64,000 nucleotides of DNA, from contig NOWV01000051.1 in NCBI GenBank assembly GCA_003344405.1, positions 186,001 through 250,000 on the forward strand. Reading direction: 5' to 3'. The notes beneath the pieces were generated by a model. That model saw only the letters and a list, made by a program, of their open reading frames with translations, searched no databases and was not told the DNA's origin. This DNA comes from Trichoplax sp. H2. Lineage: Eukaryota; Placozoa; Uniplacotomia; Trichoplacea. Both the position numbers and the translations under genes were made by a program. Shown piece by piece: positions 25,571 through 37,120 of the stretch; the first letter of the stretch is position 1, and each line of letters opens with the position of its first letter.

Positions 25571-27600
25571 AGGAGGGCATTTAATTTATCTAAATGCCCG
25601 TCTAAAATATACATTATACGGGCTATCTGATGATAAGTTAAATTTTACAACTGTATTACAATTAAAGGATAAAGTATAGTAATTCTAGAGAGCCGATTTC
25701 CTGTTGAGCAAGTAAAAATATCACTTTATTATCGATAAAAATGTAGTGTTTTTACTAGATGAATAATATGAATACAACTAATAATATTGTAGGATGGAGA
25801 ACTGGAGTTGATTAGTTAGCAATTTGATGTGTTTGATTTAGCCATTTATAAATGGGTTCCTTTTTTAGCTGATTGACTTTGCAATAAGCCAATTAATGTA
25901 TTCACCATTTTCATGTCCTGACAGGCAAGTCATGTTACAATATGATTAAGATTAAAAAAATCGTCTTATACATGTTCTAAACTCCTCCCATAAGGTACCG
26001 CTATTCTGTGTTTCTGCAAAGAAATAACTGGAGCGACTGCCTCCTTAAATTAATTAACATTTGCATGGGGTAATGGGGTACCGTATCTCCTTGTCTGATA
26101 ATTAAAATATATATTATATAAGTAGCCGATTGTTTATAAATGGACAGCCTAGACTCACAGGTTGAAATTAGCATTGATTAGATCAACGGAAGCGTAAGTG
26201 ATCTATTCATATATGTCGGCAATTGTTGATCATCAAATAGTTTAGTTGTTTTCCAAGCTTTTGGATAATAATATCACGTGAGTTTATTGAAGGAAAGCCT
26301 TTAAAAGTCGTCGTATAAACTATTGATTTTATTCACACTTAAATCATTATTCGATTGCTAGATCGTCGCGATCGTACATCTAGAAATTTTTTTTCTGGCT
26401 ATCCAGTCTAATTAGCCAGCACTGGAACTTTGATCTTTTTGTAATAATACAGGTAATTTCATTGCACTACATAACTCGTATATCTAAATAGACTAGAGAA
26501 GGATTTAAAAATTAGCCAAAGGATGTAATATTTCGGATAGAGTAGCATTAATCTAGTTTAAGATTTGATTATCTTGCGACAGTTTACGGGGATCATCGCC
26601 GCAATTTTATAACTCAAGAATAACATTGAGCTACCTGTTGATTTACCTATCCGTGCCAGGCATTTAGTTTTAATCATAGCCAAGTATTGCCGGGTCTGTT
26701 TTTAATGGTTTTCTTGTTCTAGAAGCCGTTGTGATGGTGCATCTAATATCATTTTTACATTTTACGATCACTGTTCAATTTATTATTGATATATGACTGA
26801 AATAGATGCATGGAGCAACGTTACTTTTTTTACTGTAAGCCAACTGAGATCTATCTCTGCTGGTTACGCCTTAGTTTAGTAAAATTACAAAGAATTGAAA
26901 ATTTTTCATCATTGTTTATTGGTTTAATATCGCTGTGTGATATAGAGTTTGTTTGGAAGTTTAGGCGAAAAATTAGTACGCGCTCGGATATATTAGTTCC
27001 ATACCTGTCATTTTAGTCTGTGAGGATGATTGATCTAAGCCTATAATTGCAAAACTACCAATCATTTTATTTTATAGCCAAGAGCAATTTTAAAGGCATT
27101 CTCTTTCTGTAAGCGGCGATTGCCATAGCGGCTTTAAAATTCTATAAAAATTGTAATTGAGTAAGATTATGAACACTCAGATTTAAAGTACCAATCGTTA
27201 TTAGAAGTGCCAAATGTATCTTTCTGAATTTATAATGTCTATACTATAATTGCACAACATAAACCAATATCGTATAGCCATGTCATGTATTCTTGTAGAA
27301 ATATCTACATGTTGTATGTGGTCAATAATTCGGGATCAGTAGCAAGGATCTAAGAGTTGTAAATCCACACCCAGGTAGTAAAATTATTTGGATCTAACCC
27401 GTCGTATCGATAATCCGACCGTATGTCTAAGATAGTCGTAATTTAATGAATGATTCCAGCAATTTGTTACCGTTACTTATACTTATAAGAAAAGTGATTG
27501 CAGTAATTGCTTTACCAATTGAAAAAATTTCATAATTTACTTTTTTTAGAATACGGTATCGATTTAAAAGCTTTCATTCTGATACCGTAACCTTTCAAAA

Positions 27601-30600
27601 ATGGGTGATGAGAATCAACTAACGACTAAGGAGAAATCTGCTAAAAATATGCAATTAACTGATGATGATGACGAGCCAGAAGAATCTTACTTTGGCTATG
27701 GCCCATTCCGTCCTAAATGCTTACAATTCTTGAATCATCAGTGGTGCCTAATTTTTATCGTCTGTTTGCAAGTATTTGTTTCCGGAATGATGATATCAGG
27801 ATTTGTAGGTGTTACTGTTAGTTCTATCGAAAAGCGATTTCATCTAAGAAGTACTGAAATCGGCGGCTTACCAGCAGGTGAAGAAATTTCCGCCGCTGTA
27901 ACTGGTTTCATTGCAAGTTATTATGCTGGTCAAAGACATAAGGGTCGATTTTTAAGTGCTGGTGCATTAGCTGCCGGAATTGGCGCTATCGTCTATTCCT
28001 TACCTCATTTCTTTGCTGGCGATTATCAACCTATCAGTACAGCTTCAAATTATACTGACTTATGTGTTGCTAAATCGGCATCTTTTGCAGCTGAAGTATG
28101 CGCAGCAGAATCAGTAGGTAGTAATACCTACGTTCGAAATTTCTTTTTCGTATTTATACTGGGTCAATTAATTATGGGAGCCGGTAATAACTTATTGTGG
28201 AACATTGGATGCGCCTATGTCAGCGAAAATGTCCACCCAAAATCATCTGCCATGTATATCGCCGCGATGATGACGGTATCGGCGCTTGGTCCATCAATCG
28301 GTTTTATCGCTGGAGGAAATATTTTAACAATGTATGTCGACGCACCAAAATCACCACCAACAGGTAAATTTAATTTTATCCATTAGCAGTATCTAATTTT
28401 TTACTTAGCTAAATACGATACTACGTAGAATATTTTTAATAGATAAGCTAGATTAAGACGGCAGAAGTAGTTTTCCTTAAAAATTTACAATTAATGTTGT
28501 AGGTTACTGTTTACTATACTTTGCCAACATATGTAATGCGCCATAGAAATTCTGAGCAATACAGTATTTACCATAAAGTTTAGTAAAGTTATGCTGTTCA
28601 ATTTTGGTATAAACATATAAGGTATTACTCTATTCGATGCACGATGGATTGGGGCCTGGTGGATATGCTTTCTAATTGCTGGCGGTGGCCTTATTCTTAT
28701 TTCGATCCCGCTATTTGGATTTCCACGATTTTTACCTGGATATAAGAAATATAAAAAGTTGCGTCTAGAAGAAGCAGCTGAAACAGCTAAAGTTGATAAG
28801 GAATATGGCAATAGTATTAAGGAGATCCCCAGAGCAACGAAAGATTTAATTACTAATGTACCGTTTATGTTATTGATGGCTGGATTGATATTTGAATATT
28901 TCGCAGTTTCCGGAATTGGATTATTTTTCGTTAAAATTCTTGAGACACAATTTCGTTTGCCAGCGTATCAAGCTAGTCCGATTATAGGCTATGTTGGGTT
29001 AGGTGGTGGAGCAACAGGAATGTTGCTTGTAAGAGAAATTAAATGTAGCAATATAGAGAAAATTTAGGGAAGAAATTTAAGCAGGGTGTAGAAATTAGCT
29101 ATAATCATTTGAAAGATCGGCTAGTACGTTAAATTTACGAATATACGAGTATATTAAAAAAATTAGACAATGAATATTATACGGAAAAATTGAGTCCTCG
29201 TCATAATACATACCGAGACATAAATGTAATCTATTTGCTTTTATATATGAATTTTAAATTTTAGGGTGGTGTTATTATGAGAGTATTCAATATGAATGGA
29301 TCTAAAGCGACCTTCTTAACCATGATTTTGAGCGTAGTGGATGTCCTTGCAGCATTTTCGTTATTGTTTAGCTGCGTAAATCTTCCATTTGCTGGTGTTA
29401 ATAGTGCTTATCCTTTAGCACCGACGGCATCCATACCAGAGTAAGAATTTGTTATTATATAATAAATTATTACGAGGACAATTCATACCTCATACCCAAA
29501 ATTTATAATTATTATATTATATAAGCATAAAATCTTAAAAGACAGGTAAACAAGCTGAATTTCATAAACAATTGCTCAGTAAATATGCTCAAAATAATCA
29601 CATGCGAGCCAACATTCACGATACAATCTATAGACAAGTGCAAAAATCAGATTCTGGAATATTTTAGTCAGTTTCATGCTCAGAGAAATGTTGCCGCTCT
29701 TAGTGCTTGCTACTGTAAAGTATTGGAATTGCATTTGTGATTTCGTTGACTTATAACGGTCTACAGTTTGTTACTTTTACGGTATTCAATTTTTGCTTCT
29801 TTTACGGATATATTCGTGGAGGATTTTTTCATGTATTTTAACATATGCATTATTAGGTTCGGTAAACCCATACTGGCTGCTACATGTAATAATAACTGTA
29901 TGTGTAATGGCGTGAAATTCAATCCCATTTGCGGAATAGATGGAATAACCTATTACTCACCCTGTCATGCTGGTTGCAGTAACAGTATCTACAATCCCAC
30001 ATACTTTGTCACCGTAAGTGCTGCTATTAGATAGATAACGATTTAATATATAATTTTTAATGCAAATGATTACGGGAAATACCCATGAATTAGTTCGTTA
30101 TGTAAAATGGAATGTTTTATGCTCTGATTAATATTGACAAAGGGTGGCATAGATAGTAGTATTATAATTATCAGTTATTGATTAAAGAAAATAGTATAGA
30201 AATTTCTATGATATATAATTAAAAAATGTTTTATAAATTTTAGAGCTACGCGAATTGTAGCTGCATTACTAATGCCAATAGAACAGCGGTACCATTCGAC
30301 GCTAGAAGTGGTGCATGTACTAAACCATGTCCATACTTAATACCATTCTGCATTGGTTTGGGCATAGTATTCATAGCTGCTGCTGGTAAAATAGTTCCTT
30401 CAACAGAAGCTATGCTAAGGTAACGTGTTTGTAGTAGATGTTTATTATTAGGTATGAAATGTCGGTGTATACGTGTATAGCTTTTGAAAATAATATAATT
30501 GTATGAATAAAAGCAAAAAGTTCGAGATATAAACTATTGTAATACAGTGCTCTTTTCTCTTTTACATTAAATTTACTAAATTTTACGTAGTTCTTTTGTT

Positions 30601-31146
30601 AAAAGTAAGTCAAATGTACATGTATCATAAAACTTATATTTAAGAATTATATCCACAGGATAATTAGTATTACGATATATGAGTGAGTATCGGTAACTTT
30701 TAATATATTCTTGAAAATTTGCTTCTGTTGCTGTGTATAGCACACAGAATCATCCTGTTACTGTAATCTCCTTTTTTAATCATTCTTAGCTCATGTTTGA
30801 TTTATTTTCAAACACATAATGTAGGAGTGTACCAGAAAGTCAACGGGCATATGCAATGGGCTTTAATTGGGTATTTTTACGATTAGTAGCTAGTATACCT
30901 GGTCCAATTGTTATTGGCGCATTTATCGATCGTTCGTGTATTTTATGGGCAAAGAATTGTAATGGGACGTCGACTTGTTGGGTATATGATAGCAAGTCTA
31001 TCTCTTACTACGTTGTGGGTACCACTGCAGTTGTAAAGTTTTTAGGCGCTATTTGCTTCTTCATTAGTTGGCGATATTATAAACAAAGTAAGAAAGAAAC
31101 TACTTCTAGTGAGGAAGAGATGGAAGTTAAGAAAGTGGCCTTCTAG
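27601..31146 (+). CDS. OATP-C: SLCO/OATP family transporter, six exons, 666 aa
   Basis: Exons are 27601-28363, 28622-29028, 29265-29440, 29857-30013, 30244-30419 and 30825-31146; all GT-AG, 667 codons with stop. The signature DARWIGAWWICFL is at residues 260-272. The extracellular loop 5 Kazal-like core spans residues 459-489 (CNNNCMC, NPICGIDG, SPCHAGC) and continues in exon 5 with NCSCI near residue 505. A Glu/Asp-rich stretch (DDDDEPEE) precedes the conserved SYFGYGPFRP. The C-terminal tail is charged and ends KKVAF, so the close match to OATP-A fades there. Transport of amphipathic organic anions is a family inference; substrate cannot be read from sequence. Exon 1 would read through to a stop soon after its donor, confirming the splice. 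Confidence 0.94.
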
Positions 31147-31221
31147 TATCTGTTACGCAACGTGAAATGGCTTGATTGAGATATTCATGGAAGATATTTA
31201 AGCCGATGGTGATATGTCAGT

Positions 31222-31227
31222 AATAAA
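31222..31227 (+). promoter_or_regulatory. Candidate poly(A) signal of OATP-C
   Basis: AATAAA 76 nt after the OATP-C stop codon, a normal distance for a short 3' UTR. Confidence 0.5.
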
Positions 31228-33859
31228 ATTAATTAATATCCATATCGTAAAGCGTGATTATTATAATCAGTCGAGGATTGCTGCCTGAATTATGCGGGTG
31301 CTGCGTATGCTTGTTATTTCTTTATTATTGATTTGCTTTATTGCATGTATATCTTGTGAGATTTACGCAACCGAATAAGTTATTAGTTATATTATTACTT
31401 TTACTCCTTAGATTCATTAGCATGTATAAATGGTCTTGTGTTATGGTAAATTAAAAGGATTAATCTACAAAAAAATTTATGTAAAATTTATAGTTTATTA
31501 CTTCCGCTTGAAATCTAGGTTAATGTAGTCTTGATACATAACTTTACAGCATGGTAAAATAGCTCAATATTATATGCATATCAATCCGCGTACTAAAGCG
31601 GCATAATATGTGGGCAAAGTTCATATTGGAATCGCAAAAAGAAAATGACTACATGCTTTGGTATAAATATGAATCTTGAAGGATAAAATAAATGGAACAA
31701 TCCCGTATTTTTAAATCGTAAATCCAGTTAGCTAGGCTTCTTCAGATTGATAATCTAATTCTAGCTAAATCATGAAATCTAATCATTACGTCGTGATATT
31801 ACGTTACAGCATACTGTATTACAAATTCTAATAGTAGATTGATTACTTTGTGCTTAAAACTAATTTTAACTATGCTAACCGATGCAATAATACTGTGCTA
31901 CTCGTACTTTACTTCGAAACGATTCTAAATTATATAGGATGCCTAGAGCTGTAATTCCGTACAATAAATGGTTTTACAATCAAACTAAATATTAAATTTG
32001 ACTATGGATACATCTTGTTAACTTTAAAGTAAATTAACATATTCAATACATAAATATATATAATTTAAACAAGTGCCATAACACGTCTAGGATTGTCCTG
32101 GCTAGCATGGGGGTCATTATTAATTACCTCAGGCTATCGTTACGGACAAGATTATTGTCATGGAACAATAAGCAGCGGTTATATCACAAAATTCTTATAA
32201 TAATTAGATTTAATGCAATGCTATTATTAAGCTGGCATATAATAGACGCGAATGATAATTAAGTGCTGCCTTCTATTATAATATGGCTTTAAAACATGAG
32301 TTACTGGAAATTTGAACAACATATTGTTCATGAATTGCGTTAGTTTCCGAATAAAAACATTTTACGCTTTAGAGATTCGGGATTTTATATGGAGATATTC
32401 GTATGCATATAAGGAAGTAACCGTTACATTAGATTGAAACGCTACTTTAGTATCTATACTGTACATTACTAAAAATAAATTTCGATATAGATTGCCTGTG
32501 TATATTATGAAATAACAATCAAACGTTTGTTCAGTGTCCCGTATATTGCGCTATTTTAGTTCTTATCTGATGTCTCCCTTTCTATGAAATAGTCACGTCG
32601 CTTTTGTGCTTGCATATTTTATGCACCTTCACTGGTGGCAATTTGCTAATTTTGATATATCAATTTAAAGATGCTAAGAAATAATATCAACAATACTGTA
32701 CAGTATATTGTTCGATATTTACTCTCGAAGTTATAATAAATATTGCCTTGGATTATCATGGTAAATTTAAATATACCGCAATACAAGTACTGAAAATTTT
32801 GTAGAAATTATTACTTTGTGATCTTAGAATCTATCACATAAGATTATATCACGAAAGAACCCTCCAGTAAGTATATAAGTGAATAAGAGTATAAATGGGG
32901 GTACGAAACTTCTTCCGCATAAAATACCAAATGATTATCGGCTGTATCTAGTAGTTCTCTCTTATCGTGCTAGTACGGTATATTGCGGAATAAATGCGGT
33001 AAAAGGCCTCGAAAGTAATAGGAGTCGAAGAACAATTACCTTAAATTTGCTTCAGAGCTAATTTTTGGTGGTTTTACTGCAGCAACGTAGAACCTATAAC
33101 TATGATCAGACTACTTCGTTATCTATAGAACTAAATATTATTTTGCCACTAAGAGACATTCGTCTATTCACGATTTTATGATCAAATCTGGTCTATGTAA
33201 ACTCGTTCCGTATCAACTTGTTTACAGAATTTATTGGAATCTTAATTCCCAGTTAGCCATTGTCTTCGAAGCTGTCACTGGAAGGTACGGTGCCAGCGCT
33301 GTCAATTCAAACTACCATAAGTTACTTTAAATTTATTTTTAGCTTCTTCATTGACCGAGAAATAAATTATACTTGTCTTGTATTATTTAATAGTACAATA
33401 ACCTGATCTAAAACAAAATACGGAAGCCATGTCCTGCATTGATGATTCATTATCGAAAAAATGACCAGCTCATTTCATTAACTCCTCCCACAATAACCTT
33501 AGATTCATGAGGTAAGTATGATTAACCATTTTAATCCTGTAATAGCTCCATTTAATACATATTGATGGTTTAAAACTGAACAAGGAAGAGGGTAGTTTGC
33601 CTTTTAGAAGCAATCCTATCGATGATTAGCTATTAAAACTTTCATTGACAACTAGATATAGTGACTGTTAACCAGGAGCAAATTGATCACATTTTATATC
33701 ATTTTGCACAGGAGGAAAAAATTACTTTGCTAAAATATGCAAAATAAATAGGTATTAATTCTAATCAGCCGCTTATGTAGCACATATATCAGTAGTTATA
33801 ATAATCGATATGCCTGAATATAGAGATTATGGCTGATATAACATATTAGACGTAATTAT

Positions 33860-34040
33860 TCTTGTTCGTTGATGTCATCATCTAGACCACCAAACTATAA
33901 AAATTGAGAATTATCATAACCAGCAATAGCCAGTAATCATTAATTGATTCAATGTATAACTGAAATTGATGATGATAAATTATCACTGCAATTACGTACA
34001 AGTATGGTTTAGTGAATAGAATTCTCTGATACGATTTCAT
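33860..34040 (+). pseudogene. Relic of an OATP 3' end (OATP-B-like)
   Basis: This stretch aligns by eye with the end of OATP-B exon 6 and its 3' flank (about 23940-24110). Matching blocks include TTGAGAAT(A/T)ATC, A(C/A)CAGCAA, GATAAA(G/T)TAT(T/C)ACTG, ACGTACAAGTA versus ACGAAAGTA, and AATA(A)GA(A)TTCTCT(T)GATA. The reading frame is broken throughout and no upstream exon could be recognised, so it is a dead fragment and not a fourth working gene. Weaker similarity may extend left to 33.75 kb. Confidence 0.5.
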
Positions 34041-35103
34041 GAACTACGATCTAATACTATCAGGAAGTTACTTAATTTTTCTGATATAGCAATAAGAGTA
34101 AATGGTTATCATTTATATTCTGAAATTAAGATTGTAACTTTCTGAATTAGAGGATAAATTATAACCTAATTTTTGATTGATAGAATAAGAAACATGCCTC
34201 TACTGCATAATATCGATAGTTTAACACCGAAAATGATACTCATTTGGTCGTATATTAAGTGCACAAAATCGGAACAAGAGATCGATCAGAAATTTTATTC
34301 ATAAAATTATGTGCATTTATTGAATCGATATCGATAATCAAACGTCCATAATAGGCGCATACACTACACTCTTTTAACCATTTAACCATGAAGTTCGTTA
34401 TAATTTTTCAAGTTCTGATAGGTGAAAAAATCCTTTCACTTTTGTCGTAACATCGCCTGTCCTGTAAATTACTGCTTGTTACCTTGTAGTGTACGCGCCA
34501 TAGAACGTGGGGAATCCTAGATATCGTACAATACTATTTACGGCGTATCTACGTCTTATCTACTGTACTACAGTAGATTAAGATCACATACTACAAATGT
34601 TCACGTGCATTAGGATATGTTATTAAAGTTATGTTCGTACTAGAGCTGATCTGTTGCCACAGTTCTTACGTCTAGTTAACGTGTGTATTATATCGCGCTT
34701 GGCATGTACTCCCAATAAAGTAGACTAAAAGGAAAGCTTAAAGTCTCAGATTCTTGATCTCGTTACAACTTTATCATCACATCGGAAGCCATCTACAGTA
34801 CCTGCTAATCTTCACTTGGTACTGTATGTCCATCACCGTATATTAGTTACCATAATGTGCTTTGGACCATCAACTAATCTTAATATAGCATTTCATAGCA
34901 TTTCATCCGTCAATGCATTATTGAAAAGTAGTATTCTACAAGCATGGCTGTGGATAAGTAGTGCCTGGCTATTACCGGGATATATACAGTATAATGTCGA
35001 ATGGCAATACTATCTGTTAATTATTAATAAATGGGTACATTATCGTAAACCGTTAGCAAAGCGACGTGAGTTTGTGCTGGTATATATATAATTGGTGTCA
35101 AAA

Positions 35104-35162
35104 TATCCGAATATCGCAATTATTCAATCCGAGTCCGTTTAAATCGGATTCGGATATTCGGA
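35104..35162. repeat. Nested inverted repeat (hairpin)
   Basis: ATCCGAATATC at the left faces GATATTCGGAT at the right, while an inner pair ATCCGAGTCCG / CGGATTCGGAT surrounds TTTAAAT. The arms can pair in two registers. It marks the left edge of the more GC-balanced stretch. Confidence 0.55.
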
Positions 35163-35230
35163 TCAGATTTGGAGTTCGAAAATGGCGTTTGATGACAGAA
35201 CTTGACGACGTAGAAAGTCCCTAGTGCAAG

Positions 35231-35271
35231 GACGTCAGAAGTACAAATGGAAGTCCATATATATACACGTG
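35231..35271. promoter_or_regulatory. CRE-like and E-box-like sites
   Basis: GACGTCA at 35231-35237 and CACGTG within the palindrome ACACGTGT at 35265-35272, in the GC-balanced region about 1 kb upstream of the ceramidase. Motif matches only; function is not shown. Confidence 0.2.
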
Positions 35272-35309
35272 TGACAGTAGCCATTACAACAGTGGCCTCT
35301 GCGCCCGTT

Positions 35310-35396
35310 TTAAAAGCCTCCAAGTGAGTGATTGTCCGTCGCTTGTAGAAAGGCGATGGCAATCTTCTTGCCGTTGACAATCTTGATGGAGCTCAT
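35310..35396 (-). CDS. Possible short frame or first exon, 28 codons, unidentified
   Basis: An ATG at 35396 opens a 28-codon frame (MSSIKIVNGKKIAIAFLQAT...) preceded 22-28 nt upstream by TATAAAA. Its codons (AAG, ATC, GCC, GTC) are more GC-ending than the neighbours. It stops without a good splice donor, so it may be a micro-ORF, a decayed gene start, or chance. I do not recognise it. It would be divergent from the ceramidase, sharing an 890-bp upstream region. Confidence 0.2.
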   Translation of the reverse strand: MSSIKIVNGKKIAIAFLQATDNHSLGGF

Positions 35397-36243
35397 GTTA
35401 ATGTCTCCGTATCTTCATTTTATACTGATGGATTAGTTTCATGCAAGTGTATTTCGTCATCAGGCCACTGTCGATCTAGCCTGCGTCCTTTGCTTTCCTT
35501 TTTTTACACGCGTCCAAGGCAAGTTACTAAAGTCAACAATGTCAGAGGTCAGAGTCATTTCTTGTCCAAAGTGCACGCTATAGTACAGTACAGTACCATA
35601 TATTGACTCATGATCTTTTTGTCGACGGACGCCATCTTTTTTTTCGGTCTAATTCCTGCAATGTTTTATTTTTAAATTTTCATTTACGATTATGATAGGT
35701 GAATTAGTAATAGAATATTGAAATATAGAAATTTTAATTTTTTTCCTATTTCTCAATATATTTGAAAGGAATTTTTGACCGTGATAAAGCAACTGAAATT
35801 GAATTCTACATATTCCAAAATGAAGTTGATTTGGCTGCAAAAATGGCCGTCAAAAAACTTTTATTGCACTTTCATTGGCCATGAGTCTGTACTGCACCGT
35901 ACCGTACGTACCTACAGTACTGAGTAAAATTGAAAAAAATGGGACTTAAACTGACCTACAAGTAAACTACTTAATAGGCAGTGCATGCAAAATTGCCGTA
36001 TCATAAAGCAATCATAACTTCACCCTTATTTTCAGTACAATATACTGTACTGCAGAGGGGCGTGGTCAACAGGCTTTAGACCATGCGTCTGTGCACTGAT
36101 TGTGTAGCAAGTTGTACCTGATCAAATTGCGATTGCTAATTCCAAACTGCTAATTTAAAACTTGCTACCAACAACATTTCCTGATCAATCTTCAAGTATT
36201 CTTATCCTGCCTTAGGACGATCCTTGCACAGCACACTTGTACT

Positions 36244-36265
36244 GAGAGAAAGAGAGAGAGAGAGA
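36244..36265 (+). repeat. (GA)n microsatellite in the ceramidase 5' leader
   Basis: A GA-rich run ending about 20 nt before the ceramidase ATG. In frame it would encode an Arg-Glu repeat, which is one reason not to start the protein further upstream. Confidence 0.8.
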
Positions 36266-36286
36266 AGAACTTATTCAACAGACAGT

Positions 36287-37120
36287 ATGGGCGTTATTTT
36301 AGAGAATGGATTGAATGAAGGTGTGGGTATTTGGGGAGCTCCAACATCCACCTTAGACTGGTGTGAAGAAAATTATATCGTCTGCAAATATATGGCTGAA
36401 TTTTGGAATACCATTAGCAATATCTTTACCATCGTTTTACCCATGATGGGTTACGCTATGGATTGGTCGTCACCGTTAGAAGTACACTTTCGTTTGCAAT
36501 ATGTCGCTTTAATCGTTGTTGGCATTGGTTCTTGGTGTTTCCATGGTACACTCTTGTATCAATTGCAATTATTAGATGAATTACCCATGATTTATGGCTC
36601 TGCAATCATGTTATATGCCCTATTTCAAGTGCCATCACAACCTAAAAAGCATAACATTCTATCCTCGCTATTTTTAACCACCTATTCAGCTTGGACGACA
36701 TACATTTATTTAACTGGGAAAAATCCAAACTTTTTCTTTGTCTGTTATGGATTTTTGGTCTTTTTAATTATTGTTCAAACGGCCCTCATCAATTCTAGAA
36801 TGCAACATCTCAATGCGGACGATAGCTTATTTCGAGCGGCTATATTTCTCTTTTTGTCTGGCTTTGCTCTATGGTTAATTGATTTTCATTTTTGCCCTGT
36901 CTTGAGGGCTATCCGAGCTCGATTACCCTATCCAATCAGTGAGATTTTTCAATTACATGCATGGTGGCATCTTGGATCAGGTATTGGTACCTATCTTTAT
37001 ATTCTACACACAAATCGTCTTCGATTACTCTATCTTGGCTATGATAGTCATCTAACTTACAAGTTTGCTCTGCCGTATATACAGCATTCTCGGTCAAAAC
37101 AAGATCACAAACATCAATAG
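36287..37120 (+). CDS. ACER3: Alkaline ceramidase (ACER3-like), single exon, 277 aa
   Basis: An ER/Golgi membrane hydrolase that splits ceramide into sphingosine and a fatty acid. The protein has the family's seven hydrophobic segments. Near the N-terminus WGAPTSTLDWCEENY supplies the calcium-site residues Asp24, Trp25, Glu27, Asn29 and Glu38; these correspond to human ACER3 D19, W20, E22, N24 and E33. The zinc-site and catalytic residues are present: Ser82 and His86 in GSWCFHGTL, Asp97 in LLDELPMIY, and His224 and His228 in LHAWWHLGSG. The length is close to the human protein's 267 aa. The ATG at 36287 is the first true in-frame ATG. The coding region has no intron, in contrast to every other gene here; a retrocopy origin is possible but not shown. 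The C-terminus is His/Lys-rich with no clear retention signal. Confidence 0.93.
   Translation: MGVILENGLNEGVGIWGAPTSTLDWCEENYIVCKYMAEFWNTISNIFTIVLPMMGYAMDWSSPLEVHFRLQYVALIVVGIGSWCFHGTLLYQLQLLDELPMIYGSAIMLYALFQVPSQPKKHNILSSLFLTTYSAWTTYIYLTGKNPNFFFVCYGFLVFLIIVQTALINSRMQHLNADDSLFRAAIFLFLSGFALWLIDFHFCPVLRAIRARLPYPISEIFQLHAWWHLGSGIGTYLYILHTNRLRLLYLGYDSHLTYKFALPYIQHSRSKQDHKHQ

Larger units (their letters stand above)
24078..27600. other. Intergenic between OATP-B and OATP-C
   Basis: AT-rich DNA downstream of OATP-B and upstream of OATP-C. Apart from two small tandem repeats I see nothing: short open frames at 25161-25358 and 26810-27016 have no family features. The OATP-C promoter must lie at the right end, but no core element stands out. 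Confidence 0.55.
31147..36286. other. Intergenic between OATP-C and ceramidase
   Basis: AT-rich up to about 35.0 kb, then a visibly more GC-balanced stretch to the ceramidase start. It contains an OATP relic near 33.9 kb, a segment near 32.3 kb related to one near 13.8 kb, a hairpin at 35.1 kb and a short minus-strand frame. The open frame at 34816-35091 has no recognisable features. Confidence 0.55.

Noticed and set aside
28491-28811. Minus-strand 106-codon frame
   Set aside because: It is the antisense shadow of OATP-C exon 2 and its upstream intron.
36224-36286. Upstream extension of the ceramidase through the (GA)n tract
   Set aside because: The frame starts at TTG and would encode an Arg-Glu repeat; the first ATG at 36287 gives a normal family N-terminus.
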